35,286 nucleotides of DNA, taken from NCBI GenBank assembly GCA_031254195.1, contig JAIRUW010000020.1:1-35286 (forward strand), in the 5' to 3' direction. The notes beneath the pieces were generated by a model. That model made no database searches. It had not been told where the DNA came from and saw only the letters and a list, made by a program, of their open reading frames with translations. Both the position numbers and the translations under genes were made by a program. Shown piece after piece: positions 1 through 7,829 of the stretch (the stretch's first letter is position 1; each line of letters begins with the position of its first letter). Origin of the DNA: Oscillospiraceae bacterium. Its GTDB lineage: Bacteria > Bacillota > Clostridia > Oscillospirales > UBA929.

Positions 1-1
1 C

Positions 2-322
2 GGCGGCTACGGCTGTGCGGCGGTTCATGTCGGGGTATTGCGGCGTGTGGTTGTCGTGGACGATAATAACGGCTTGATTGAGCTTGTAAACCCGACCATA
101 ACCGAAGAAAGTGAAGAAACGCAGGAAGTCATGGAAAGCTCCATCGCCCCGGGTTCTCCGCGCGGAACTGTTACCCGACCGAAAAGCGTAATAGTATCGG
201 CGTTCGACCGTAACGGCAACCCGATAACGGTTAGCGGTTCGGATTTCCTCGCGGCTACGCTCTGCCACGAAATCGACCACCTTGACGGGATAATGTTTAT
301 AGATAAGGCGGTGGACAAATGA
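2..322 (+). CDS. Peptide-deformylase-like protein, 5' end outside window
   Basis: The reading frame is open from the window edge, so the N-terminus is missing. The C-terminal deformylase motif HEIDHLDG is intact and would supply two metal-ligand histidines and the catalytic Glu. The other two motifs are altered: GxGLAAPQVG reads GYGCAAVHVG, and EGCLS, which carries the metal-ligand Cys, reads ESSIAPGSP with no Cys. In true deformylases these residues bind the metal and remove the formyl group from nascent proteins. The family is clear, but this copy is probably inactive or repurposed. Its stop overlaps the next start (ATGA), so the two genes are translationally coupled. Confidence 0.75.
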   Translation, partial: GGYGCAAVHVGVLRRVVVVDDNNGLIELVNPTITEESEETQEVMESSIAPGSPRGTVTRPKSVIVSAFDRNGNPITVSGSDFLAATLCHEIDHLDGIMFIDKAVDK

Positions 323-573
323 GCAATCTAACGAAAATCCCCGGTATCGGCAAGAATATGGCGAAGCACCTTGTAAGCATCGGCTATCCCGATATTGAAT
401 CGCTCAAAGGGCAGGATGCAGAGGAAATCTACACAAAGCATTGTCTGCACTACGGAGCGGGTAATCAATCGTGCAAGTGCGTTCTTTACTGCTGCCGCTT
501 GGCGGTTCATTATGCCGATAACAACGGGCAGTTGCCACCCGATAAGCAGAATTGGAACGATTGGAAGGATTAA
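319..573 (+). CDS. Cdd1-like helix-hairpin-helix protein
   Basis: This 84-aa protein opens with a helix-hairpin-helix-like segment (IPGIGKNMAKHLVSIGY), followed by a Cys-rich part (HCLHYGAGNQSCKCVLYCC) and a C-terminal tail ending NWNDWKD. That pattern matches the Cdd1 or 'pathogenicity locus' family, small proteins of unproven function with a DNA-binding-like fold. It starts inside the stop codon of the deformylase-like gene and is followed after 2 nt by the Imm-5-like gene, so the three are probably one transcript. The assignment rests on recalled family appearance. Confidence 0.75.
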   Translation: MSNLTKIPGIGKNMAKHLVSIGYPDIESLKGQDAEEIYTKHCLHYGAGNQSCKCVLYCCRLAVHYADNNGQLPPDKQNWNDWKD

Positions 574-575
574 AT

Positions 576-1109
576 ATGCCTAAAAAACTACGAAAAATGC
601 TCGGCGATGTTAATTCGCCGTCCGCAGTCGCCTTGCGGGAACTGATTGACACGCAGAGTAAGGACACAATACGAAAATGGTGCCTTGATTACGCCGAAGC
701 CAAGCTCCTGCCGATTTTTGAGAAACATTGCCCCGGAGATGACCGTCCGCGCAGTGCTGTCAATGCAGCCCATGACTATCTTGACGGCAAAGTAAAGTTC
801 CCCGTGGTCAAGGATATAATCCTCAATCAATGCCACCAAGCCGCCCGCGAACTGGACGCCAACCCGACCGCTCAAGCGGCGGCACGGGCTGTCGGGCAGG
901 GTTCGGCAGTCGTACATACCCTGACGCATTCACTCGGTTTGTTCTTCTACGCGGCGGCGGCTGTGGCGTATGACCGAGTGGGGGTTGACGCGGCCGATGA
1001 TGTGTATGCTGCGATTGCGGAAGAGCTATGTCTTGACTATACCGCCACGCTCCGAGCCGTCGCGGTGGAAAATGAGTCGAACCCAGCGAAACTCAAATGG
1101 AATTGTTAG
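576..1109 (+). CDS. Putative immunity protein, Imm-5-like
   Basis: A 177-aa soluble, Ala-rich, mainly helical protein. The start is the ATG with GGAAGGA 6 nt upstream; an in-frame TTG at 552 lies inside Cdd1 and lacks a site. The central pattern (RPRSAVNAAHDYLDGKVKF, then ARAVGQGSAVVHTLTHSLG) resembles proteins annotated as Imm-5-like putative immunity proteins in Clostridia. No toxin gene is next to it, so an immunity role is not supported by context. It is co-directional with Cdd1 and the MazG-like gene. Confidence 0.5.
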   Translation: MPKKLRKMLGDVNSPSAVALRELIDTQSKDTIRKWCLDYAEAKLLPIFEKHCPGDDRPRSAVNAAHDYLDGKVKFPVVKDIILNQCHQAARELDANPTAQAAARAVGQGSAVVHTLTHSLGLFFYAAAAVAYDRVGVDAADDVYAAIAEELCLDYTATLRAVAVENESNPAKLKWNC

Positions 1110-1134
1110 GTGAAATGACAGGGGTGGAATATAC

Positions 1135-1446
1135 ATGACCGTGGGATTTTCAAATGAGCAAGTTGCTCTCATGCAAGCGGCCCTCGACTGTTGGGGCTTG
1201 AACGCCCAAGTCGGCCAGACTGTCGAAGAGTGCGCCGAACTGATCGTCACTCTGCAAAAGCATGTGAACCGCACACCGCAGCCCGACGCGCTGGAAAATA
1301 TACTGGATGAGCTGGCAGATGTTGAAATGATGCTTGCCCAAATGCGTCTTGTGTTTGGAATCAGTGACGATGCTTTCCGTGTGCGCATGGGGTATAAATT
1401 TGAAAAGTTGAAGCAGTATTTATCAGAAAGCGAGGGTTCCGCATGA
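1135..1446 (+). CDS. MazG-like nucleotide pyrophosphohydrolase
   Basis: A 103-aa all-alpha protein with the paired acidic motifs of the MazG/dUTPase-like fold: EECAEL around residue 31 and ENILDELADVEMM around residue 53. In the family these carboxylates hold magnesium for cleavage of NTPs to NMP and pyrophosphate. Its length fits single-domain house-cleaning MazG-like proteins. Its stop overlaps the start of a truncated GNAT gene, so it is the last intact gene of this cluster. The substrate cannot be told from sequence. Confidence 0.8.
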   Translation: MTVGFSNEQVALMQAALDCWGLNAQVGQTVEECAELIVTLQKHVNRTPQPDALENILDELADVEMMLAQMRLVFGISDDAFRVRMGYKFEKLKQYLSESEGSA

Positions 1447-1595
1447 CGTACCGCAAAGCAGATAAAGCCGATATTGACGTCGTGACCGATTTATCCTGTA
1501 AACTGTATCAACCGCTTCGTCGTACCGGAAGTTCTCGGCAATCAGATGATGCCCACTGTTCAAAACGTCCTGCGCCACCTCGAAATTTTCGCTGA
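1443..1595 (+). pseudogene. GNAT acetyltransferase N-terminal fragment
   Basis: Overlapping the MazG-like stop is a start followed by MTYRKADKADIDVVTDLSCK, the usual opening of a GNAT acetyltransferase. After about 17-25 codons the frame runs into DNA that reads on the other strand as a Gfo/Idh/MocA oxidoreductase, and it stops after 50 codons. The acetyl-CoA-binding motif is absent. This is a 5' remnant left by a deletion that joined two convergent genes. Confidence 0.6.
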
Positions 1596-1832
1596 TAGGC
1601 ACAAGAACATCACAGCATCAAGGTCATCCCGTTTGAGCATCTCGCGGTAATCGGAAAATACCTTGTCCGGCGGCAAGGATATAGAACTTGCGAATGTTTG
1701 CGCTTTCTCAACCGTCTTGTTGCAGACGGCGGTTATCTCGTACTTGTCGGCTAGTTTCGCCAGCGCCGGCCAATGCAGGCGTTCCCAAGCCATACCAGTT
1801 CCGATAACGCCAAGTTTGATTTTATCATTCAT
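1490..1832 (-). pseudogene. Gfo/Idh/MocA oxidoreductase remnant
   Basis: The minus strand encodes the N-terminal Rossmann region of a Gfo/Idh/MocA dehydrogenase: KLGVIGTGMAWERLHWPAL, then DAVMFL near residue 75. The frame then closes. A one-base shift near 1600 restores the expected continuation VPISENFEVAQDVLNSGHHL and IAENFRYDEAV, so a single-base frameshift is present. Homology ends near 1490, where the GNAT fragment begins. The substrate-binding domain is missing, so the gene is dead. Confidence 0.7.
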
Positions 1833-1933
1833 TTGCTACTACCTCATGTGTAGCTTACCCAAGCCCACGATTCGGCTTGACTTGTAGCCATACAGCGGGC
1901 GTTCCCTATGTCCCGGAAAAAGAGCATAACAAA

Positions 1934-1966
1934 AGAGCGTCAAGGCATTTTACCTTAACGCTCTTT
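1934..1966. terminator. Hairpin terminator
   Basis: AGAGCGT-C-AAGG pairs with CCTT-A-ACGCTCT, followed by TT. It sits beyond the decayed cluster and before tRNA-Ser. Confidence 0.5.
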
Positions 1967-2010
1967 CGCTTTGGTTTCGGTCTACTGTAAAAACACCGTG
2001 ATTGCAAACC

Positions 2011-2036
2011 CGCCGTTAAAAAACACGGCGTTTTTT
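2011..2036 (+). terminator. Rho-independent terminator
   Basis: CGCCGT and ACGGCG form a 6-bp stem around an A-rich loop and are followed at once by six T. The stretch 1833-2059 holds only this, the hairpin at 1934 and no gene. Confidence 0.6.
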
Positions 2037-2059
2037 AGGGTGTTCGTACATTGACCGGA

Positions 2060-2150
2060 TGGCGGAGAAGGAGGGATTTGAACCCTCGCGCGCTTTAACA
2101 CGCCTACGCCCTTAGCAGGGGCGCCTCTTCGGCCACTTGAGTACTTCTCC
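2060..2150 (-). tRNA. tRNA-Ser(GCU)
   Basis: On the minus strand a 7-bp acceptor stem GGAGAAG/CTTCTCC is followed by discriminator G and an encoded CCA. The anticodon stem CGCCC/GGGCG encloses CTGCTAA (anticodon GCU). A long variable arm, typical of tRNA-Ser, and a T loop TTCAAAT are present. Confidence 0.95.
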
Positions 2151-2160
2151 GAATAGCCGC

Positions 2161-2189
2161 ATTATACTACAGCGTGCCATAGTTGTCAA
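2161..2189 (-). promoter_or_regulatory. Sigma-A promoter of tRNA-Ser
   Basis: Minus strand: TTGACA (2189-2184), 17-nt spacer, TATAAT (2166-2161), ending 10 nt before the tRNA 5' end. Confidence 0.8.
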
Positions 2190-2230
2190 GCCCGTGCCAT
2201 CCGCAGGTCGCGGCAAATTTAACCGTCGTG

Positions 2231-2259
2231 TTGATTTTTTCCGCCTGAAGATGTATACT
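2231..2259 (+). promoter_or_regulatory. Sigma-A promoter of the exported deacetylase-like gene
   Basis: TTGATT, 17-nt spacer, TATACT, 30 nt upstream of the GTG start at 2290. Confidence 0.65.
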
Positions 2260-2289
2260 AATAGGGAATTCGGAAACGGAGGTGACCCT

Positions 2290-3444
2290 GTGAAACGGCT
2301 GTGGCCTATTGCTTCCGTTTTTTTGCTTTTTTTAGTCATAGTGTCACTGCCCGCCAAGGCGGATTCCCTCTATTTCGCGGTGGTTGACCAGAGGGTAAGC
2401 CCCTTTGATTTGCTGCACCAGCCCTGGGCTTCTTCCAACCACGGCATTATGATGCCGCATATCGTGCTGACAGGCGAAATATCGGGGCCTAACGGTTTAG
2501 GGCTGCAATCCCAATGGTCGCCCGAGGAAAATTACTTCACACTATATAACAACAGAGAGTATTTAACATTCGTTTTCCGACAAAATACCGCGTTCAGCAG
2601 CAGTAAACGGTTTACGGCGCCCTTGCGCCAAGTGGTTGAAGGCGATTCCATGGTCTTTTTTGTCCCCATCGAGTTGGTTTGCGAGGTATTCGGCTTTACT
2701 GTGAGTACATATTCGACCCAATGGGGTACAATGGTGCGCATCCGCAGCGGGAACAACACGCTTTCCGATGAACTGTTCGTCCGTTCCCGTGAGTTTTTGA
2801 TTGTGGAACGATATGAGGAATATCAAAACTCCCTGCCGTCCCCCACTCCCTCGCCGAATGTTTCCCTTCCTCCAACCCCGTTCCCATCTGGCCCGTCGCC
2901 GTCCCCCCCGGAATTGTTCCCCGTATCGGTCTACTTGACCTTTGACGGCGCGTCCAACAGCGCAACCGGGCGCCTTTTGGACTTTTTGGAAGAGGAAGGG
3001 TTGCCCGCGCTCTTTTTCCTGCCCCCCGAAAGTCTGGCTGACGACCCTGTCTCCGCCCGCCGCATTGCCGCGCGGCACCAAATCGGCCTGCTGCTTGACG
3101 AGCCGGACGGGGAGGCGCTGTCCGACGCTATCCGGCGGGGGAATACCCTGTTGCGTGAGGCCGCCTTTGTAAAGACATGGCTGCTGCGCTCCGACAACGC
3201 GCCGTCGGAGTCTTCGGATTACCGGTATTGGGGGCATTCGCACCGCTTTACGGAAGAGGACGACGCACAGGAGATCGTGTCCGTTATGATACCCTTGCTG
3301 CAAAAGACGCTCGAGCCCACCGCCGCATTGGTCCTCTCCCTCCCGCAAAGCGACGCCGTGACCGACGCTTTGGCGGAGCTGTTACCACTGATTGACAAGG
3401 AAAACATCTGGAGCGTCAACCCGGGCGAGCTGCCGGTCCGATAA
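2290..3444 (+). CDS. Exported protein with degenerate polysaccharide-deacetylase domain
   Basis: The start is GTG with GGAGGTG upstream; the upstream in-frame extension would cover the promoter. The 384-aa product begins with a signal peptide (KRLWPIASVFLLFLVIVSLP, cleavage near AKA-DS). An N-terminal extracellular domain of about 180 residues includes a stretch resembling copper-amine-oxidase-N/stalk domains. A Pro/Ser linker (about residues 185-215) leads to a C-terminal domain opening VYLTFDGASNSATGRLLDF, which matches the start of NodB deacetylases (LTFDDG). The second Asp and the HxxxH metal site are not seen, so catalysis is doubtful. It is probably a surface protein. The monocistronic promoter upstream is clear. 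Confidence 0.65.
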   Translation: MKRLWPIASVFLLFLVIVSLPAKADSLYFAVVDQRVSPFDLLHQPWASSNHGIMMPHIVLTGEISGPNGLGLQSQWSPEENYFTLYNNREYLTFVFRQNTAFSSSKRFTAPLRQVVEGDSMVFFVPIELVCEVFGFTVSTYSTQWGTMVRIRSGNNTLSDELFVRSREFLIVERYEEYQNSLPSPTPSPNVSLPPTPFPSGPSPSPPELFPVSVYLTFDGASNSATGRLLDFLEEEGLPALFFLPPESLADDPVSARRIAARHQIGLLLDEPDGEALSDAIRRGNTLLREAAFVKTWLLRSDNAPSESSDYRYWGHSHRFTEEDDAQEIVSVMIPLLQKTLEPTAALVLSLPQSDAVTDALAELLPLIDKENIWSVNPGELPVR

Positions 3445-3470
3445 ATTAACAACAGAAAGGGAATGTAGCC

Positions 3471-4178
3471 ATGAACATCATCCTGACGCAGAGCTACGAG
3501 GAAAGCGCACAAAAGGGCGCGGAGATCATCCTAAGCGCACTGGCCCGAAAGCCCGACATGCTCTTAGGGCTTGCCACGGGCGAAACCCCGCTCGGGATTT
3601 ACCGGTGCCTGGCCGAAGCCTGCCGCGCCGGGAAAGCCGATTTTTCCCGTGCGCGCACCGTCAATCTGGACGAGTATGTAGGCTGCCGGGAGCAGGACAG
3701 CTACCGTAAGTTCATGTTTGACAATCTCTTTGATCATATCAACTTGCCGCGTGAAAACGTCACCATCGCCGACCATACCGCCAACCCCGATGCGGAGACC
3801 GAACGGCTGCGCGGCTTTTTCAAGCGAAACACGGTCGATTTACAGCTGCTCGGCATCGGCCCCAACGGGCACATCGGTTTCAACGAACCGGATGAAACGC
3901 TGGAATCGCTTGTCCACGTCACGCCGCTCGCCAAGGCCACCGTCGAGGCCAACGCCCGCTGGTTTGCCGACGGCACTGTGCCGGAGCAGGCCATCACGAT
4001 GGGTATGGGCGACATTTTACGCGCCCGCTCCATTCTGATCATCATCAAGGGCGAAAGCAAGCGGGACGTACTGCGCGGCCTGCTGGAGAGCACCGCCGTC
4101 ACGACACGGAACCCCGCGACGTTCCTGCATCTGCACCCCGATGTGACTTTGATCGCGGAGAAATCACTGACTGTGTAA
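3471..4178 (+). CDS. nagB: Glucosamine-6-phosphate deaminase
   Basis: This 235-aa cytosolic enzyme converts glucosamine-6-phosphate to fructose-6-phosphate and ammonia, feeding amino sugars into glycolysis. Family signatures are visible: the phosphate loop LGLATGETPLGIY (about 33-45), NLDEYVG (about 65-71, catalytic Asp) and GIGPNGHIGFNEP (about 129-141, catalytic His and Glu). Length is at the short end of the family but complete. It follows the exported deacetylase-like gene after 26 nt with its own AGAAAGGG site, so the two may be cotranscribed. No nagA is nearby. Confidence 0.93.
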   Translation: MNIILTQSYEESAQKGAEIILSALARKPDMLLGLATGETPLGIYRCLAEACRAGKADFSRARTVNLDEYVGCREQDSYRKFMFDNLFDHINLPRENVTIADHTANPDAETERLRGFFKRNTVDLQLLGIGPNGHIGFNEPDETLESLVHVTPLAKATVEANARWFADGTVPEQAITMGMGDILRARSILIIIKGESKRDVLRGLLESTAVTTRNPATFLHLHPDVTLIAEKSLTV

Positions 4179-4217
4179 GGTCAATGTCCGGCCTATTTGT
4201 ATTATTGGAGGCGGAAA

Positions 4218-4817
4218 ATGAAGATAGAAATCCGAAAATTAACCCCTGATTTTGCGGAAGAGTATGCTCGTTTTTTTGACCGGACGCCCCACAATGACGC
4301 CGGTGATAGAGCTAAGTGCTATTGCATCTCTTTTTGCAGCGATAAAGTCTATCATAATGGAGGGGAGCATTGGTATTCATCGCCGGATGAAAGAAGGCTT
4401 CAAGGTATTCAGCGTGTCCGGGATGGAAACATACAGGGCTATCTTGCCTATTGCGACGGTGAAATCGTGGGATGGTGCAACGCCAACACAAAAGAGGATT
4501 GTCAGGAAGGCATCAATTATATGCGTTCTTATGGTGTTCCATTGAATGAATGCCGTGCAGGGGAGAAGACCAAATTCATTTTTTGCTTTGCAATCGCACC
4601 AAGAATACAACGAATGGGTATAGCCACACAATTGCTGAAGCACATCTGCCAAGATGCCGCCGCTGATGGTTTTGACTATGTCGAAGCCGCAACACACACA
4701 ACATTTACCCAAGACGGTTTAAGGGGGCCACTGGCCTTATATGAAAAATGCGGGTTTAGCCAACACGCTGTACAAGAAAGCAATGTAGTCATGCGAAAGG
4801 CCTTGAAACTGTGTTGA
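4218..4817 (+). CDS. GNAT family N-acetyltransferase
   Basis: The ATG has GGAGG 6-7 nt upstream; an in-frame start at 4197 has none. The 199-aa product has a GNAT core: CFAIAPRIQRMGIATQLLKH (about 128-147) holds the Q/RxxGxG/A acetyl-CoA motif, and ALYEKCGF near the C-terminus is motif B. An N-terminal Cys-rich stretch (AKCYCISFC) is seen in a GNAT subgroup of Clostridia. The substrate is unknown. The gene ends before a hairpin at 4871. Confidence 0.85.
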   Translation: MKIEIRKLTPDFAEEYARFFDRTPHNDAGDRAKCYCISFCSDKVYHNGGEHWYSSPDERRLQGIQRVRDGNIQGYLAYCDGEIVGWCNANTKEDCQEGINYMRSYGVPLNECRAGEKTKFIFCFAIAPRIQRMGIATQLLKHICQDAAADGFDYVEAATHTTFTQDGLRGPLALYEKCGFSQHAVQESNVVMRKALKLC

Positions 4818-4870
4818 AACAGTATGTGGCAGAAAAGCAAAGCAAAAAGACTTAGGCTATAAACAAATAA

Positions 4871-4891
4871 CCGGCACTTTGGAAGTGCCGG
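4871..4891. terminator. Hairpin between convergent genes
   Basis: A 9-bp perfect stem CCGGCACTT/AAGTGCCGG with a 3-nt loop lies between the GNAT and the minus-strand P-type-like gene. There is no T run, so terminator function is only likely. Confidence 0.5.
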
Positions 4892-4918
4892 CTACGTTAT
4901 CTATAGGGGATATTTGCC

Positions 4919-5647
4919 TCAAAACAACCGCCGTGCCGCCATCAGCCCGACGACCAGCGATACCGTCTCGCACCCGACAAAGACGGTGAGATAGTCTGTC
5001 CCGGTCAGTGCCAGCGTGACCCATACCGCGATCTTGAGCGCGGCGCAAGCGGCGGCAGCAGCAATCAGCCGCGTCTTCAAGCTGCTTGATTCAGACGGCC
5101 CGAGCAGATTATAATACCCCAACAAACGCCCTTCCAGCGTGATAAAAGCGTTCCTGCCCGGGACGTCAGGCGTTTCGATTTTCAGTCCCCGCATGTATTC
5201 CGCGCTCCCGGCGTGTATCAGCTGATTGGAAAACTGCGCCGACGCGCCCAAGCCCTCCATCTCGACAAATTTGTCGGGAGGGGCGGCCACATCTCCGCAG
5301 AAGGCTCGCAGGCAAGCGGCGATGGGGTGTGTGGCTTTGGCTTCCGCGATGGCGGCGCAGCGGTCGAGCGTGTCCCGCCCGACGCCTTCCATCGTCACCG
5401 CCTGGGCCACGATATACCCACCCGGCGCTTTGGACAGATAGCCTAAAAGCGGGATCAGCAGCAAGAACGCGCCTGGATTGACGGCGGCAAGGCCGGCGGC
5501 GGCCCACGCCATCACATCGAGCCACGCGGTGCTTTCAAAGACGAGCCGCAGGAGGATGACAGCCAGCGCGAGCACGCTGACCAGAATGGCCGGAAAGGTG
5601 ATAAAATAGGCGCGCAACGACTTAGACAGGCTTTTTTTTGCTTCCAT
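4919..5647 (-). CDS. Membrane protein with P-type-ATPase-like N domain, no DKTGT
   Basis: The 242-aa protein starts at the ATG with GGGAG upstream. Two membrane segments occupy about residues 14-36 and 44-70; the second carries NPGAFLLLIPLLGYL, and at least one more lies near the C-terminus. The soluble middle (about 90-180) includes AKATHPIAACLRAF and VPGRNAFITLEGRLLGYYNL. These resemble the HP-motif and ligand-loop strands of the nucleotide-binding domain of P-type cation ATPases. The phosphorylation motif DKTGT and the hinge motifs are absent, so it cannot pump by the known mechanism. It may be a remnant or an accessory protein. Confidence 0.55.
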   Translation of the reverse strand: MEAKKSLSKSLRAYFITFPAILVSVLALAVILLRLVFESTAWLDVMAWAAAGLAAVNPGAFLLLIPLLGYLSKAPGGYIVAQAVTMEGVGRDTLDRCAAIAEAKATHPIAACLRAFCGDVAAPPDKFVEMEGLGASAQFSNQLIHAGSAEYMRGLKIETPDVPGRNAFITLEGRLLGYYNLLGPSESSSLKTRLIAAAAACAALKIAVWVTLALTGTDYLTVFVGCETVSLVVGLMAARRLF

Positions 5648-5721
5648 AGTTAAAGTCTCCCAGGTTTTATTTCGATATGTATACAGAGGAAAATGCAATC
5701 ATAAAAACGGAGGGAACCGAA

Positions 5722-6381
5722 ATGAACGGAGTAACAGGCGTAAATAGCAATCCTTACCCGGTAAACACCAGCGCGGTGGCGGCCAACAGCGTCAACACAA
5801 CGGCGGCCGTGCAGACAGCCGGCACGACAGACGAGGCCGTGGTTTTCGAGAAGAGCGCCGCTACGAACGAGAAAGTGACGTATTCGCGCGACAACGCCGC
5901 GATACAGTCAATTCGGATTAAGGATCAGGCCTACGTCCAAAATCTGCAAAATCTTGTGAGCCATCTTATCAACCAAGTCAATGCCAACAATCTGGCAAGC
6001 GGCAAAAACAAATTCCTCAACCCAATCGACCCCAATAAAGTTGACAGCTACTGGGACTTGCTGATCGACAACGGCGACGGCACTTTCTCTTGGCATCCCG
6101 ACCTTTCCCCCGATGCGCAGAACGCGCTGATCGCCAAGGCCAAAGAGGACATCGGAGAGAACGGCTACTACGGTGTAAAGCAGACCAGCCAGCGCATTCT
6201 GGATTTCGCCAAGGCCATCACCGGCGGAGACCCGTCCAAGATCGAGGACATGCGTAAGTACATACAAAAAGGCTTCGACGAGGTAGAGAAAATGTTTGGC
6301 GGCAAACTGCCTGAAATCAGCTACCAAACCTTAAACGCGATCATGAAGGGCCTGGATGAGTGGGCCGCGGGCGCGAAGTAA
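5722..6381 (+). CDS. Hypothetical protein, Asn/Ala-rich N-terminus
   Basis: The start is the ATG preceded by GGAGGGA. The 219-aa product has no signal peptide or membrane segment. Residues 1-70 are low-complexity (Asn, Thr, Ala, Val) and look disordered. Residues 75-219 are a compact mixed domain: IRIKDQAYVQNLQNLVSHLI, then WHPDLSPDAQNALIAKAKED, then a helical C-terminus. I do not recognise the family with confidence. It diverges from the P-type-like gene across 74 nt and ends at a strong bidirectional terminator. Confidence 0.75.
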   Translation: MNGVTGVNSNPYPVNTSAVAANSVNTTAAVQTAGTTDEAVVFEKSAATNEKVTYSRDNAAIQSIRIKDQAYVQNLQNLVSHLINQVNANNLASGKNKFLNPIDPNKVDSYWDLLIDNGDGTFSWHPDLSPDAQNALIAKAKEDIGENGYYGVKQTSQRILDFAKAITGGDPSKIEDMRKYIQKGFDEVEKMFGGKLPEISYQTLNAIMKGLDEWAAGAK

Positions 6382-6396
6382 AGCAAAAATTGCAAT

Positions 6397-6436
6397 CCCC
6401 GCCATAATGTTTAGCGTATGCTTAACATTGGCGGGG
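6397..6436. terminator. Bidirectional terminator between convergent genes
   Basis: A long imperfect hairpin has outer arms CCCCGCCA and TGGCGGGG and inner arms ATGTTTAGC and GCTTAACAT around GTAT. AT-rich DNA lies on both sides. It serves the hypothetical gene (+) and serA (-). Confidence 0.75.
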
Positions 6437-6445
6437 GTTACTTAT

Positions 6446-7609
6446 TTATGCTTTTAACACTCGCACCCGGATGATGTGCTCATGCCCGCGCAGGCGGTCA
6501 AGCGCCGCGCCGCCCGGCGTCCCGCCGGTGATGTCAAGAAGGGTGTAGGCTAATTCTTTTTTGGATTTGCTGGCCATATTCTCGATATTGATGCCTGCTC
6601 CGGCCATCGCGGAGGAAATCTCGCTGATGAGGTTGGGGAGGTTTTTATGGATGACGCAGAGGCGGATGCCTTTCACGGGGGGCAGGTCAACGTCGGGGAA
6701 GTTGACTGAGTTTTTAATATTGCCGTACCGCAGATAGTCGGCGGTTTGATCGACTGCCATACGGGCGCAATTGTCCTCGCTCTCCGGCGTGGAAGCGCCC
6801 AGATGCGGGATGGGAATGACGCTTGGGTGCGTCAGCAGCTTCGCGTCGGGGAAGTCGGTCACATAGGAGGACACCGTGCCGTTGTCAAGGGCGGCCAGCA
6901 GTGCTTCCGTCTCAATCAGGCCGCCGCGGGCAAGATTGACGATACGCACGCCCACCTTGACCTGCTTGAGCATGTCCGAAAGGTCTTCCTTCGTTTCTTT
7001 ATTCAGCGGGACATGCAGCGTAAGGTAATCGGACTCGGCGAACACCTGATGGATGCTGTAGGCGCGCCGCACGCTGCGCGACAGCTCCCACGCCGCGTCA
7101 ACCGATATATAGGGGTCGTAGCCCAGCACTTCCATACCAAGCGCGTTGGCGGCGTTGGCGATTTTGACGCCGATGGCCCCGACGCCGATGATACCCAGCG
7201 TCTTACCCGCTATCTCCGGCCCGATAAATGAGGATTTCCCTTTCTCCACCTGCTCGGGCACATCGTCACCCGTCAAGCCCCTGGCCCAAGCGATGCCGCC
7301 GCAGATGTCGCGGGAGGAGAGCAGCAGGGAACAGATGACCAGCTCCTTGACGGCGTTGGCGTTGGCGCCGGGCGTGTTGAAGACCACGACGCCTTTCTCG
7401 CTGCACTTCTCGATGGGGATATTGTTGACCCCCGCGCCGGCGCGTGCGACGCACAGCAGCTCGTCATTGAGCACGGCGGAGTGCATGTCGGCGCTGCGCA
7501 CCAAGATAGCGGCGGGGGTGTCGCTTTTGGCGTCCACAGCAAAGAGTTCGGCGGGCAGCCGCAGCAGCCCGACCGGTGAGATGTGGTTAAGGGTTTTAAT
7601 TGTATACAT
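6446..7609 (-). CDS. serA: D-3-phosphoglycerate dehydrogenase
   Basis: This 387-aa enzyme oxidises 3-phosphoglycerate with NAD, the first step of serine synthesis. Visible marks are ARAGAGVNNIPIEKC (about 55-69), the Rossmann loop GIIGVGAIGVKIANA (about 139-153), the active-site Arg in NLARGGLI and the His in IPHLGAST. A C-terminal ACT domain of about 75 residues begins near GIRLCVIHKNLPNLI and suggests feedback by an amino acid, as is usual for short ACT-type SerA. It is the last gene of the serC-pspC-serA operon, 10 nt after pspC. Confidence 0.95.
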   Translation of the reverse strand: MYTIKTLNHISPVGLLRLPAELFAVDAKSDTPAAILVRSADMHSAVLNDELLCVARAGAGVNNIPIEKCSEKGVVVFNTPGANANAVKELVICSLLLSSRDICGGIAWARGLTGDDVPEQVEKGKSSFIGPEIAGKTLGIIGVGAIGVKIANAANALGMEVLGYDPYISVDAAWELSRSVRRAYSIHQVFAESDYLTLHVPLNKETKEDLSDMLKQVKVGVRIVNLARGGLIETEALLAALDNGTVSSYVTDFPDAKLLTHPSVIPIPHLGASTPESEDNCARMAVDQTADYLRYGNIKNSVNFPDVDLPPVKGIRLCVIHKNLPNLISEISSAMAGAGINIENMASKSKKELAYTLLDITGGTPGGAALDRLRGHEHIIRVRVLKA

Positions 7610-7619
7610 AAAACAGCTC

Positions 7620-7805
7620 CTATTCTAACGGCATGATAAATGTGGCCGCGACATACGCTAAGATGCCCACGCCGAAGCAGGCAAAAATCGCCCAGAGGAC
7701 GCGTACGGCCGACACATCCATCTCCAAATAGTCGGCGATGCCGAGGCATACGCCGCAGAGCATACCGTTTCGCTTCCGCGTCAGTTTTTTTCCGTTGAAT
7801 GACAT
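7620..7805 (-). CDS. PspC-domain small membrane protein
   Basis: This 61-aa protein has the PspC core: RKRNGMLCGVCLGIADYLEM followed by one strong membrane span (VRVLWAIFACFGVGILAYVAATFIM). In the family such proteins sense or transmit envelope stress, but stand-alone copies of this length have no fixed role. It sits inside the serine operon, 24 nt after serC and 10 nt before serA, which is an unexplained placement. Confidence 0.9.
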   Translation of the reverse strand: MSFNGKKLTRKRNGMLCGVCLGIADYLEMDVSAVRVLWAIFACFGVGILAYVAATFIMPLE

Positions 7806-7829
7806 ATTGCTCTCTCCCTTCAGGCCCAG

